A stretch of DNA of 64,000 nucleotides from Capra hircus (GCF_001704415.2 NC_030836.1:21550001-21614000), one strand, 5' to 3'; shown: positions 1 to 12,240, counted from the stretch's first letter. Notes: generated from the sequence alone by a model not told the origin. Program-made: numbers and translations.

Positions 1-1787
1 GTGGGAGTTCAGTAACTTTACCTACATCCTATTATGGGCTCTGTAATTTCCACTGAAGCATCAGAGTCCTATTCTGCTTTGTAAAAGCAAGGACACCTCA
101 AATTCTTAAGCTCATTGTCCAGCAGAGAATTCATCAAGGGATAGTTTACAGTAAGCCTAATGGCATGTAACAGTTTCAGTGAGCCAGAGGGACACAATCT
201 GTCCCCTCAATACTTCTAAACAGTGAAGTTTTTATTTTCCTTGACAGTGGCACATTTATTTCTCATGTAGTCTGTCCCATATTTTGCCAGAAATATAATT
301 CAAACTATCTTCTAATATTTACAGATGATTATTAAGTCAAACCAATAATTCAGCAATGCTTGTTATACTGCGTTTTGTATAATCAAAATTATATTAAAAA
401 ATGGAAAAAAAACAATTATATTTTCCCAGGTGACAAAGGTGGAGAAAGAAGGTTTAGTGGGTAATTGGCATCTGATAGAAGTTAAACGATTAAACATATG
501 CTGAATATGTAGACATCTAAAGTCACTCATAGATAGGGACTCTTGTTTAAGGAACTCTTCTTGTTTAAGCTCCTTTTGAAAAAAACTTAGTATTTTCATC
601 CAAATTCTTCTGATCCTTTCTTCACATTTTAAAACACCATCAAACTTGGCTTGACTCTACGGTTTAGCTGAGAGTCACTACTTGGTGGTCTTGGATTTAA
701 ATGAGGCTGAGATATGAACAGGAAAGATGGGCATGGACCCAACTAGCAGGACCAAAATTTGAACTGTGCAAGAATTACCCATGGTGAAGCAGTTTCCAAA
801 TGAAAGGATTAAATTGGGGTGAGCAAAGGTCAAATGAATTTAAATCATCCAGATAAAAAGATCATTACAGGATTATAAACATTTTATAATTTTCAACAAA
901 TGTTTAATCCATCTGAATGAGTTGAATTAGCTCACAAAGAACAGATTACAAGGAAAAGGTCATTTCTGATCTTTTGAATACATTCAAAAGTATGTGAAAA
1001 CCACTAGAGATGCCAAGGGGTAGCTTTTAAAGATTGGAAATGAAATGATGAATGATACACTGCCTTGAAAAAAAATAGGTTTTGAAGAAAGAAAAAACTT
1101 TCTTCTAGAACATATCTAAATACTGGAAGATGTTACTGTTAAAATTTCTATAATCTAAATATTTTAAAACTTGATAAGTAACTTTGGTAACACAAAGCAA
1201 AATCTATGCTTTGAAAAAAAGGAGTAAGGATTCACAAGCTTCTTCTATGTCTTCTCCAAACTTTATGGGTCTATCGAAAAATGGATAAATCAACCTTCAG
1301 GATTTGGAATTCAGAAAAATAAAACTTAAAGGGAAAAACATGCAGAAATTTAATACAAAATTCTTCAAAGAATGTGTGTGTGTGTGTAATTTTTTTCTTT
1401 CTTTCCATAGAAGTGATTCTGGAATAATCATTATGAATATGATGAGACTTGAACTAGCCCAGGGGGAAGAAGAAAAAATGAATGACTCCATAAGTAAAAT
1501 ATCACATGTTTAAAGACTCGGTTTAGTCTGTTGTTTCAGAATCCCAGTTGAAGACATCAGTTTTGACTCTGAAGAAAAGTTACCTAGACATTTTTACCAC
1601 CTACAGGTGTTCTTTGATTATAATCAAAATGGTTTCTGATCTATCTCTAGTCTTTGTTGATGTTATTTTAAAAAATCACATTATTGCATGGAAAATAAAT
1701 TGGAAAGAAAGAAAAATAAGAACAAAGTGATAAGCATACCCTTACTGTCTGATATTTAGGTCTGTTAAGAAGCCTTATTAAGAGAAT
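1..1787. other. Non-coding AT-rich DNA
   Basis: I see no gene, RNA gene or recognisable repeat here. There is a short (TG)n tract near 1,374-1,388. Open frames are under 80 codons and match nothing I know. By synteny this would be intronic or upstream GAS2 DNA; that is inference. Confidence 0.5.
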
Positions 1788-2000
1788 ATTAGAGCTGGAA
1801 TCAGAAGTTCTGAAGTCAAATACTAGCTGTACCACCTTGCCATTTAGTAGTTGTTCTATTCTAGACCTACGACTTTTTTTCTTTGTACTTGAGTTTTCCA
1901 GTATGTATAATGGAGGCTAACACCTCACGTATACTTGTGAAAATGAAATATTTGTGTCAGCATTTGGCATATATTTTATATTCAACAAATACTTGCTAAA
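1788..2000 (+). repeat. MIR SINE, diverged
   Basis: The order of MIR blocks can be followed: the 5' part resembling 'agagctggaatcagaag', the 'caaatactagctgtaccacc' stretch, the 'cagtatgtataatggagg' stretch, and a 3' end near 'caacaaatacttgctaaat'. The copy is old and diverged, so the ends are approximate. Confidence 0.6.
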
Positions 2001-2165
2001 TTGAAATCATCACCATAGGAAAGATGCCAAAATAAAGCTTCCATTGACTTATTTTAAAAAGAAAAGAGATTTTGTAACAAAATAGGGATACTTTGTAGAA
2101 CTCAAAATCACTAAGAAAAGACAAAAGATAAGGGGGAGAAATGAAAACTGATAAAGTATTGATGA

Positions 2166-2280
2166 TGAATTCCTGGCAGTCCCAGTGGTTTGCACTCTGC
2201 ACTTTCACTACTGAGGGGCAGGTTCAATCCCCGGTCAGGGAACTAAGATTTTGCAAGAGGAATGGTACAGCCAAAACAAA
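2166..2280 (+). repeat. CHR-type (tRNA-Glu-derived) SINE
   Basis: A head close to 'cctggcagtcccagtggttt' leads to a tRNA-like B-box region 'ggttcaatccccggtcaggg'. It is flanked by a 16-bp target duplication with one mismatch at 2,150-2,165 and 2,281-2,296 (gataaagtattg[a/g]tga). The duplication fixes both ends and shows insertion by retrotransposition. Confidence 0.75.
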
Positions 2281-2296
2281 GATAAAGTATTGGTGA

Positions 2297-5060
2297 AATA
2301 AAGCCATAAATAATTGAAAGTCCCAACTTTTCTTCATATTGAGAGGTATGAAAACCCCCAGATGATGAATGAAATGTTGAGCTCCAAGATGAGTAATTTA
2401 CATGTGTTTTTGACAGCAAATTTTGGTAACATATTACACTTCATTTTAGCATCAAAGACTTATAATCCATTAAGATCGGGGAATGACATATCTTTAAATT
2501 AAATGTGACAGGATGTCACCGTCCCCCCAACACACGCACACACAGATGCCTAACTGTGGCCATTTAAAACAGAGTGCTAATGAACCCACAGTCAAGGGTC
2601 CTATCACTAAAGGCCACCTTTGTTCTAATTTAGAGCATTGACCTCACTTCTATTAAGTCAGTTTTGTGTGTTATAGGAGTAAAGCATGAATAAAACAAAC
2701 TTGATAGGCCAATAATACTCTTTTAAAACGAAAAATAAGTCAATAAAAACACCTTAAGCCAAACACTCTTCAAAATTCCCAACATAGAAAATGATATCTT
2801 TCAAGTTAGATTCAAAAAATTAACAACCAAGGGTGGCTCTAGATGGCTCTTTCATCACTCTGAGTTCTTTACATCTATGGGATTCATTTCGGCTGACCAA
2901 TAATAGCTCTACAGAGCTATATATTCTCAACCAATGTCAGGAATGCAAAATTTTACAGAGAATAAAAGTCCAAAATTTAACCAGGAAGGTAATTTTAGAT
3001 CTTGTAAATGGACCTTTGCTTCTGGCTAAGGGGAGTGAGCAACTTGTCTGAAATTGAAAAGTGCAAAGCATAAAGGCAAAATGACACTTGTTACTACTTC
3101 TTCTAATTATGTAATGAAATCCTTAAACTCAAATGGATCTTAGACTTACCAGCCAAATTCCTGGTAATTAAAAAGGGACTGTAGGCTTACAATGTTTTGG
3201 CCGAAGTAACAAGTCTATTTAGTTACAGTCATTAAATGTATCCTATCCAAGCCCTCCTGCTAGAATATGCTAACACTCAAAGAATGCTAACTCTTTCAGG
3301 AGTCTCTTTCTTACTGTTGAGCCTCATGATGATTTGCCTTGAACCAAATGATGGTACACCTGCAATAATAATTCTTTCTCAAATCATGACCGAAAAATTA
3401 AGACTGAGTGGGAATTAATTTCTTATATTTTCTTGGCATAAAAGATATTTAAAGTTTTGCTGTTTTTTTTTAAATTCTACTAAACCATTCTTTCAAACAA
3501 TTTAGCTCGTTCTTGGACTCCTACCAGAAAAGTTTCAGACTTTATTTGAATAGAAAGCCATCTGAAAGTCATTAATCAATTAGGATATTTAAGGACTTAC
3601 ATCCAAATTCATCTAAGTTGAACTTTAATTCATAAAAAGATGTTGTTCAGTGTGTGCGTGTGCGTTGTTTGCAATAAAAAAGATTTCTGTTTTCCATAAC
3701 TATAATGTAGTTGAGAGTTAGCAGAGTTCTACATTCTGTTGAATATATATGTACTCTCATGTAAGGGGAGAGCATAAGTAAAAACTCAACTGACTTGACT
3801 CTGAAGACTTAGGACAGAAACATTACACAAGCATCTTACTCTTTTTGCCACGAGACATTTTCTACCTTCCTCCAGTTCTTTTCTCTAGTCAGAAAACACT
3901 GAGTGGAAAATCTTGATAGCTGTCTAGCAGAAATTAAAGGAAACAGCAGGATCTCTGTACCACCATATCAAAACCACAAAGATACCAAAATAACCTCACC
4001 ATAGGGTCCAGTTTTAACTCCCCGTGCAAACAAATTTGTTAGAGTCTCATTGTTTGGCTTCAACCAAGGTAACTTTGGCCTTCCTAAAATTATGCCTAAC
4101 ATACTTGAATATAAGACCTGAGATTGTGCCATAACTGCAAGTTTAACTAAGATTTTCTACCAAGATACTAGGAAACTCAGTGGCAATTACACAACCTTTT
4201 GCACCAGATGAAAGTGTGTCTTGTAAATTTATTTCCCAGCAAAGTACAACCCACATCTCAAAAGTATGGTGGTTAGGGCTAAAATGAAGAACTAAACTCC
4301 AAGTTTAGCAGCACACAAGCTGAAATGCAAGCTTTCAGAGCCCACTCAGGGAGCATATGCAAAGCCTGCAATGTGCAGGCTGTCCCATGCCTCAGATGTC
4401 TGTCCCTTACCTTGTCTTAGGCACTGAGAACCAGGATGCCCATGTTGGAGAGGACCACCACAGTCACCACCTCCTCCTCCTCCACAGTTAGGGGGGAGCA
4501 TTCCTTGAGAAGGAACTCATTGATCAATTTCAAAGACAGGCTGGGCAAACCAGATTCCAGCTGGAGTTAATCAGTGTCCACACTGCTAAGAGGCTGGGAG
4601 AGAAAGGCAGTGAGCAGACGGGATGGTTCTCAGCCTGGCCTCTGTGAATCTCAGGGGATAGGTGGGGAGGGAAGGTGGACTTCCTCTGCCTGGCTGGCAC
4701 CTCCGACCTGTCTGAGCCTTTATTTAATACTAGAAGGCCTAAAGGGTGTTCCTGTGCACATGCAGATCTTATTTCCTGGGCAAAGATCTCCCAGAATTTA
4801 TCTGGCTTTGCTGGAGAGGGATCTTGGGGAGAGGAAGGAGATGACAAGAGAGATGGTAAAATTTTGCAAACGCTTGACTGTAAGAGGATGAAGATGAAAC
4901 AGGTGGTAGGGAGGAAAGGCTTTGATTTGCAAACAGTTTAACGGGAGGAAAATGGACAACCACTCCCCCTCGTAACCCCATTATACCATAAGGTAGAAAA
5001 CAGAATCTGTTAACCTCTGCTTTTGTTTCCTCTATAAGACAGTAGAAATGTCTGGATGTC
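2297..5060. other. Non-coding interval, no gene seen
   Basis: Mostly AT-rich unique-looking DNA. It becomes more GC-rich at about 4,370-4,900, where two 105-codon frames overlap on opposite strands (4,530-4,847 minus, 4,574-4,891 plus). Neither resembles a known protein, and overlapping antisense frames of equal length suggest composition rather than coding. Confidence 0.5.
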
Positions 5061-5069
5061 TGGGCTAGG

Positions 5070-5070
<1 letters not shown>

Positions 5071-5125
<55 letters not shown>
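5071..5125. repeat. (TG)n microsatellite, SINE tail
   Basis: About 27 TG units with no interruption. It lies inside the target duplication of the adjoining minus-strand SINE, exactly where that element's 3' tail should be, so it is an expanded tail. Long pure dinucleotide tracts are usually polymorphic. Confidence 0.9.
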
Positions 5126-5127
<2 letters not shown>

Positions 5128-5329
5128 AGTCGCTCAGTCGCGTCAGACTCTTGGCGACCCCATGGACTGTAACCCTCCAGGCTCCTCTGTCTATGAGGAT
5201 TCTCCAGTCAAGAATACTGGAGTGGGTTGTCCTGCCCTCCTGCAGGGGATCTTCCCAACCCAGGGATCAAACCCAGGTCTCCCGCATTGCAGGCAGATGC
5301 CTTACCATCTGAGCCCCCGGGGAAGTCCC
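5072..5329 (-). repeat. Bov-tA SINE with (CA)n tail
   Basis: The antisense Bov-A core ('cgaccccatggactgtaacc', 'aagaatactggagtgggttg') and the tRNA-derived head ('gggatcaaacccaggtctcc') are both present. An exact 11-bp target duplication (tgggctaggct) lies at 5,061-5,071 and 5,330-5,340. Confidence 0.9.
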
Positions 5330-5699
5330 TGGGCTAGGCTAATGGCAGTTTATTCGGTTTATAGAATTTAATCTTGCCAGGATAGTTAATGCCTCCAAAG
5401 CCAAGCTGGCTCCTCGGCTCCCCAAACAATTCCAGATTTCAAAACCTTGCTCTTTGGATGCAAAAATCTCCCCAAAGGAGGTTGATTCATAGGCTAACCT
5501 AGCGTTTGTTTATCCATGTAATAAAAGCTCAACTCTGTCAAACTCATCAGTGGGACACAGCATCACCCCAAATCGCGCGTGTCGCATTGTTTCCTCCCAT
5601 CCCGTCCTCTTGGACTCAAGTAAAACACTCAGGATCCATCCACTAAGACCATCCCCCCTCCGCCCTCCTCTTCTCCATGAGAGACAACGCTGAGGGACC

Positions 5700-6560
5700 C
5701 TTCTGCACCACTGCCTAAGTGTGCATTTACGATCGTGCTAATTAGAAGTCCCTACTTCGGTCGCTGGTTGGCTGAGCCGCCCCCAGCGGGGGCTTCTCTA
5801 GGCGGCGGTCGCTGGGACTCCCCCACAATAGGGATGAGGAACACATGGTTGCTTCCGGGGAGTCAGCGGGTCCCCGACCGCAGTGATCACCCACCCAGCG
5901 CCAGAGCCCGTCCCGCAGTCCGCAGCACGCCACCCTTCCCAGCCGCGTGCCCGAGGTTGTTTGCCAGGACGCCCCCACCGCCCCCGCCGTCCCCCGGGCT
6001 GGGCTGCAGAGTGCGCGCACCGCGGCGGCAAGAGGGTGGCGGCGGCGGCGTCTGCGAGCGGGGCCCGCCCGCCTGCTCACCCCGCGTCCGGAGCTGGGCT
6101 GCTGGCGGCGCTCAGCGGCGCCGGGGCTGCGGGCTGGGCTCGCGCGGCGTCTCGGGGCCGGCCCCCTCCCTGCGCGCGTGCTGCTGCAGCGGCTCTCCGC
6201 ACCCAGGCAGCCCGGCGGCGGCGGCGGCGGCAGCTCCAGCCGCACGGCCCCTCTTCATACTTCTCTGATGGCTCCTCTCGGTGCTGTTTGGGAAAACGAT
6301 TTTTACCCCCGCCCCGCTGCCAGAAACAGATTTCCTACATTTCATCAGTCCACGCAGACCGAGCGGAAGTCAAATGCTTACTTTTTCTGGTGGACAGCAA
6401 ACGCAGTTGACACTGATTTACCCTTCAAACGGGGAGAGATTGTGTTACAAGCCCTTGGCAGCAATTCCGAGGTTGGGGCCAAGCTCCAGCCCCCTCCAGG
6501 TCCCCCAAACACTAACCTAAGAGAGAAGGGGGCGGGAGAGGCGGAGGGGGGGTGGTGGTG
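5700..6560 (-). promoter_or_regulatory. CpG island; candidate GAS2 alternative promoter
   Basis: Very high GC and many CpGs, densest at about 5,735-6,250, stand out from AT-rich surroundings. No obvious TATA box is visible. On the minus strand, 6,080 down to 6,075 reads GTGAGC after GGG, a good splice donor, so a noncoding first exon could run from about 6,250 to 6,081. In human 11p14.3, GAS2 is transcribed away from FANCF and has additional first exons tens of kb from it. Position and orientation here fit, but the link is inferred. Long frames on both strands (up to 219 codons) come from the lack of stops in GC-rich DNA. It could instead drive a noncoding RNA. Confidence 0.5.
6213..6231. repeat. 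Short (CGG)n tract
   Basis: About six uninterrupted CGG units inside the CpG island, with a shorter run at about 6,039-6,050. If the island holds a minus-strand first exon, these would be CCG repeats near the start of transcription. Confidence 0.8.
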
Positions 6561-6609
6561 GAGATCATATTTAACTCGGGGTTTTTCACAGAGTCAATGG
6601 CTTTAGCAC

Positions 6610-7154
6610 AATATTAAAATTGGGTGTTGGAAAAGTTTTGCTTTCCTGGCCAGTGATTTTTGCAGACTTGCAGGCATGAGCTTTCCAGTAACTTCGGCCA
6701 CTCTTCGTTCCAAATTGAACAGTTTGATTTCTTACAATTCCCTTTAAATATCAGACTGTATAAGAGGTTGTTATTCACGGCGGCTGTTTTCGCTTTACAC
6801 AAGGAAATACAATTCCACCCTTCCTTCTCTCAGCCTCTTAGACTCAGGATTACTTTGAATGTCACAGACAATTTTCTCCAACTGTTGTTTATTAGGGCAC
6901 TATTCTGAGATGAAATGTCTTCCTATGAAGCAGACAGACGTCCAAGTGTCTGTCTCCTTCACCTCTAGTAGGCATGCGACCTCTTGAACTCAGGATCCTA
7001 ATTTCCCTCGTTACTCCTTTCCGTGGAATGTTGTCGAAAAGGATCACACTTTTTGTTGTTGTTGTTCATATGTTCATCAGCTTCACAAGCATCTCCATCC
7101 AAGGATGGTATGGCACAGGTATTCTAATCTTGTCTTGGATACCATGTTTAAAAT
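6610..7154. other. Non-coding flank of CpG island
   Basis: GC content falls back to the regional level. No repeat or gene is recognised. A short (GTT)n run lies near 7,053-7,066. Confidence 0.45.
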
Positions 7155-7266
7155 GGTGAAGATCAGCTGGTAATGAATTCGCCTGCAAATGCAGGAGACT
7201 CCTGTTTGATTCCTGGGTGGAGAAGATCTCCTGGAGAAGGGATAGGTTATCCACTCCAGTGTTCTT
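7155..7266 (+). repeat. Bov-tA SINE fragment
   Basis: tRNA-derived and early Bov-A parts ('cctgcaaatgcaggagact', 'ggagaagatctcctggagaa') run to 'ccactccagtgttcttg', where a second SINE begins abruptly. It is probably a truncated host for the next element. Confidence 0.8.
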
Positions 7267-7452
7267 GGGCTTCCCTGGTGGCTCAGATGGTAAAGAATCC
7301 GCCTGCAATGCAGGTAACCTGGGTTCCATGCCTGGATGGGGAAGATCTCCCAGAGGAGGGCATGGCAACCCACTCCAGTATCCCTGCCTCATGGATTCTA
7401 CAGTCCATGGCATTGCAAACAGTCCGACACAACCGGGCGGCTAAGCACATGT
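7267..7452 (+). repeat. Bov-tA SINE
   Basis: A near-complete sense copy, from 'gggcttccctggtggctcag' through 'aatgcaggtaacctgggttc' to 'agtccgacacaaccgggcgg'. It directly abuts the preceding fragment in the same orientation. Confidence 0.88.
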
Positions 7453-8778
7453 ACCACCACCCCACCCCAACCTCCCCCACACCTCACACACACAAAATAG
7501 AAACTACCTGTGTGTGGACAACAGCCAAGTGATGTGGATAATTTTAGATTTAATTGGAAAAATGCATTTTGCACTTATTGTTGCTTTCATCTGGAAATGA
7601 TTATTTGCTCTAAAACATCTAGAAACTTAATCAGTTCTTTGGTTGTAGTAGCAGGGTAAATCATGAAGAAGGGGAGAAAGCAGTTGGAAAAGTTTGGTGA
7701 AACTGAACTCCAAGCTTTTTATTTTAGTTCAGTTGGGTATTGCAGTTAGCTCCATATTTCTCCTTGGGCTTCCCCATAAGAGGGGGGCAGGGAAGCCATT
7801 CCTCATTTTAAGGAGAAACGGCATCATAAAAAGGCCTACCTTACTGCTTACATATGCCTCAACAAGAACAAAACATAGAGAATGGATTACTGATGAATTT
7901 GAGTAATCACTGTCAAAATAACATTTTTTCAAAATTTTACCAGATAGATATGAGTATTCTTAGAGCCCCAACAAAGAACTGTTAGTTTCTAAACCTATGA
8001 AATTTAAGTAAAATCAAACATCCTTGACAATTTTCATGATCAAAATATCACCAGCCAACGAATTAAGTATCTCCAAGGCATATATTAAGAGTGTAAAAAG
8101 TTTAACACCTAGATTTTCAAAAGCTCAGAGTCTCTTCTACTATCTCTATACATTTTCTTGTCACATCATTCAATATTGATATTTTAAAAAGTGAAGTGCA
8201 AAGACAATAATTTTGTTGATTAAGGGAATTTGTTAAACCCAACTTGGGACAATCAGGAGTCTTCCAGAAGCACTGGGAGAGGATGATCATTCAAATTACT
8301 CCCTTTCATGCCTCTTTCTTCCTGGTATTTTACATTTTAAATTCTGCATTATATCAGACTCTCTGTCCTTTGAGCAAAAGCCAAAAGAAAAATACTAGGA
8401 GAAATATGTATTTCTTCTCTTAGTATCTAAGAGTTGATATTGAATACTGAATATTCTTCAGGTGACAAAAGAGAAGTAATACAAAAGATTTCTGAAGAGG
8501 CAGCAAAGTGGATTTTCATTTGATTTTTTCCACTTCATCTTTGTTTTGTGCTTTTTAAAGCCAAATTTCTACTTATGTATTCCAATCAATCACTTATAAA
8601 AATTTGTCAGAAAACGTTTTTGTCCAAGAATTGTCTTGCCTTCTTCTCAAGCTAAAGACATTTGTCTTAGGAAATCCTACTGACTTGATGATAACTTCCC
8701 TCATGTGAAGGCCAAGGAAGCTAATGCCTCACCTAATGGAGTGAAAAGTGTCTAAATACATTCTTGAAACATAATGGC
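7453..8778. other. Non-coding AT-rich interval
   Basis: No repeat family or gene is recognised. Open frames stay under about 70 codons. Confidence 0.5.
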
Positions 8779-9387
8779 ATAAGTGGGGATGTAAACTGAT
8801 ACAACCATTATGGAAAACAGTGTGGAGTTTTCTTTAAAAAACTAGGAATACATCTACCATATGAACCTGCAACCCCACTACTGGGCACACACACTGAGAA
8901 AACCATAATTCTAAAAGACACATGTACCCCAATGTTCATCACAGCAACATGTATAATAGCTAGCACATGGAAGCATCCTAGATGTCCACAGACAGATGAA
9001 TGGATAAAGAAGTTGTGGTACATTTATACAATGGAATATTACTCAGCCATAAAAAGGAACAAATTTGAGTCAATTGTAATGAAGGTGGATGAACCTAGAG
9101 CCTCTTATACAGAGTGAAGTAAGCCAGAAAACCAACTATCATATATTAACATCTATCTATCAAATCTAGAAAAATGTTACTGATGAACCTAGTAGAGAAT
9201 GGACTTTGGACACAGTGAGGGAAGGGGAGGATGGGATGAATTGAGAAAGTAGCATTGACATATATATTATCATGTTTAAAACAGATTGTTAGTAGGAAGT
9301 TGCTAAATAACACTGGGAACACCTGGCACTCTGTGATGATCTAGAGAGGTGGGATGAGGGGAGGAAAGGGAGGCTCAGGAGGGAAGA

Positions 9388-9490
9388 GATATATATATAT
9401 ATACACATTGTATATATATAGCTATACATATACATATCTATACACACAGACACACACATACACACACACATAATTACATATATATATAAT
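9388..9490. repeat. (TA)n/(CA)n microsatellite block in L1
   Basis: Alternating TA and CA runs replace the AT-rich part of the L1 3' UTR. The tract is imperfect and likely unstable in length. Confidence 0.8.
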
Positions 9491-9518
9491 TATGGCTGAC
9501 CTAATTTTCTGTTTATAG

Positions 9519-9727
9519 GAAAGTGAAGTCGCCCAGTCGTGTCCGACTCTTTGCGACCCCATGGACTGTAGCCCACCAGGCTCCTCTGTCCATGGGATTT
9601 TCCAGGCAATAGTACTGGAGTGGGTTGCCATTTACTTCTCCAGTGGATTTTCCCGACCCAGGGATGGAACCAAGGTCTCCTGCATTGTAGACAGACGAGT
9701 TACCATCTGAGCCACCAGGGAAGTCCA
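9519..9727 (-). repeat. Bov-tA SINE nested in L1
   Basis: An antisense Bov-tA copy runs from 'aagtgaagtcgcccagtcgt' to 'gagccaccagggaagtcc'. A 16-bp duplication (tataattatggctgac) lies at 9,485-9,500 and 9,728-9,743. The extra ~18 bp between the left duplicate and the SINE core would be the element's 3' tail. Confidence 0.9.
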
Positions 9728-9800
9728 TATAATTATGGCTGACTAGCACTGCTGTAGAGCAGAAACCAACAAAAAAATTGTAAGGCAATTTTCTACAAAC

Positions 9801-11129
9801 TGAAAAAAAAGTGTTCAGTGAGTGTAAATTATTGTCTAGACAAAGACAATCTAGTTAATAATAAAAAAAGTCAAATCCAATTTAAAGAAAACAAACTTGT
9901 GTTTTCCTTTTTAAGTTCTCACAGTTTTGGAGACTCTAATATTGAGAATTCCTGGGCTACTATGTGTTTCAGGTGGCTGAACTTTCAGTGTTGTCTTGAA
10001 CAGGAACCATGCCTTTTCTCTAAATGTAAGTATATATACATATTAGTGTGTATATACATGTATGTTTAAAGTGATCAATACAATTATGTTTTTTCCCTTA
10101 TTTATAGGCTAACTTCCCCTCACTCCTCAACCCCAGCTCCCCACTCATGGAAATAATTACACTCACTTATTCTAAAAAGTGGGAAAAACCTTCAATACAT
10201 GATGGAGATTACCTAGAATTTTGAAATATGTTAAATAATGTGGGAAGAGACACTGGATTAAAATAAAATAAATTTCCAAAGGTGACCAAGACATTCTTAC
10301 ATCCCTGAATAGCTTCAAAAGGGCACTTAAAGATGACAAGTGATAGCCTTAGATGTAAGAAAAATGATTCAGAAAGCAGCATAAAGACATGTAATGGTGC
10401 TGAAGAAATGTAATAAGTGGATGAATTCACTAACTTAAAGCAATGTAGTAAGTGAAAACATTTATTTTTTATTGAAATAATTTACTAGGGATGTAAAATA
10501 TATTTTCCTACCTAGCCAGGGTCTTGGCCTATGATATAGGCCTTCAATTGCTTTACATTGAAATAAAATTTTTCAAATGTCATAAGACAAACAAAGTGGA
10601 TTTTATAAGTCCTACTATGAAAATTACAAATACTGTTAGGGATAAAAAGTCAGTGCTATTACTTTCCATCATTGTTCATATATAAAACTACAAAGGATAA
10701 ATTAAATGGGAGAAATTTCTCAGGAAAAGTATAAGATTTACTATCAGTTTGATATGGAACTTACTCTCAATGGAGAACTTTACACTTTATAACACAACAG
10801 TAGCACAGATATCCATTCCCTACTGGGCAAAACCCATATTTTTGCAAAATGTGTGTTATATATGAGCATATGTCTTCTAATTTTTACCCAGGGGATAGAT
10901 GGAAATCATTTCATGAAATATATCATTTATCTTGTCTAGTTTAAAAATATCCAATGCAATATATACAGTTTTTCTTGTGTAGGTCAGAGTTGTGTTTTTT
11001 ACTTTTCAAATATTTGTGTGGTTTGTTTCTAAAATCTTTTATTAACATATCATGTTATCCTAATTGAAATAAGTTTGAATTTAATATGTCTAAATGAAAT
11101 ATTTTTATAACTTTGTCTTTTTTTTACAC
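9801..11129. other. Non-coding AT-rich interval
   Basis: No gene or assignable repeat is seen. Homopolymer and TA runs are scattered through it. Confidence 0.5.
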
Positions 11130-11215
11130 TGCTCTCATCTCCAGCATCTTAAATACCATTAAGCCTTAGAGTAGGCGCTCAATAAATAATTGTCGAATGG
11201 ATAGATGACCATTAT
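11130..11215 (+). repeat. MIR 3' fragment
   Basis: The MIR-like 3' end 'gtaggcgctcaataaataat' is followed by 'tgtcgaatggatagatga'. Only the 3' part can be followed. Confidence 0.5.
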
Positions 11216-11929
11216 AGAAGCAGCGAATCTGTTAGGAGGCTTACTACTTTGGTTAGATTTTTATATATTGTTTTGAATTTAGTAGTTTGGAACTGGAATA
11301 AAAAAAATAATGTTAAAATAACATTATAAATGATGGTTTCATTTCCAAGTTCGAGTCATTTCATCTGGTTAAGTGCAGCTAGATTTCGGTAAAACAGATG
11401 CATGCCTCTGTGCCAGGTTTATAAATGAGGTCAGTCTGTGTCACTTGTCACTTCATTAAAAACCAAGGTTGATTTGGACTCAAGGTTTAATCATAACCAA
11501 TACTATGAGTGAGTGAAAAGTAATAGAAAATATTACTACTTCAAACTTTTTTTTTTTACCATGATCCACAATAAGAAATATATTATGGAACAGACATATG
11601 AAACCACACTCAGAACACAACCAAAACATGTTTCACAAAACAGTACCTACCTTCTCCAATTAATGCACTCTGATATTTTTCTGTTTGGTTTTAATCTTTT
11701 CTGTGCCATGCAGTTGAAAAGAAATGCTGTTGTGGAGCTACTAAATTTATTTTACAACCCATAATTTGAAAAAAAATATATCTGACTTAAAAACTAAGCT
11801 GAGGAGAAAATCAATCCATCAAAATTGAGGGAGGACATCAATGAACAGATGGTTTTATTATAAAGAAGAGAACAGATGTGCACACATACATCCTCAGCAG
11901 TAGACGACATGATGTAATGTCCGTCACAA

Positions 11930-12240
11930 TATCCCCAGCACTGTACACCTCACACCTCCATGCCTTTGCTCATGCTGACTCGAATGATCTTTACCTTTTT
12001 CTTTCTCCCTTTGAAGAAATCAGATTTCTTCTTCCATGAAGATCAGCTTAATCATCACCCTCTTTGTGGTTCTCTTGATCTCCCTGGCAGAACATTGCTG
12101 CGCCTCTGGGTCCAGGGCTCTGGGATATTTTCTATTTCTTTTATACCTCATTGAGGTTGTAGTATCGTGATTGTTTTCTTATGCATCTATCTCCTGTACT
12201 AAATTGTAAGTCCCTAGAGAGCAGGAACTCCCTAGGGTTG
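11930..12240 (+). repeat. L2 LINE 3' fragment
   Basis: The order resembles the L2 3' region: 'ccatgcctttgctcatgctg', then 'gaagatcagcttaatcatca', then the terminal 'aaattgtaagtccctagaga' and 'gcaggaactc'. It is ancient and diverged, and the ends are approximate. Confidence 0.5.

Larger units (their letters stand above)
8779..9800 (+). repeat. L1 3' end, split by a SINE
   Basis: The end of L1 ORF2 is recognisable as DNA ('acaatggaatattactcagc', 'acagagtgaagtaagccaga'), followed by the 3' UTR with its AT/CA-rich stretch. The 3' end ('gtagagcagaaaccaac') resumes after an inserted Bov-tA at about 9,519-9,727. Frames are broken, so this is a dead, 5'-truncated copy. Confidence 0.82.

Noticed and set aside
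2166..2280. A tRNA gene suggested by the B-box-like sequence
   Set aside because: It is the tRNA-derived head of a CHR SINE with a target duplication. No cloverleaf with an intact anticodon arm could be made out. The same applies to all Bov-tA heads.
4530..4891. Two 105-codon frames on opposite strands
   Set aside because: They overlap antisense to each other and have no family resemblance or splice context.
5072..5371. A frame starting with a Cys-Val repeat
   Set aside because: It is a translation of the (TG)n tract and an antisense SINE.
1..5700. GAS2 coding exons on the minus strand
   Set aside because: No segment resembling the GAS2 calponin-homology or GAS2-related domain was found. 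The coding exons are probably outside the window.
5735..6606. Several long frames (up to 219 codons) on both strands in the CpG island
   Set aside because: GC-rich DNA has few stop codons. The frames overlap on both strands, are rich in Pro/Ala/Arg/Gly, and match no protein.
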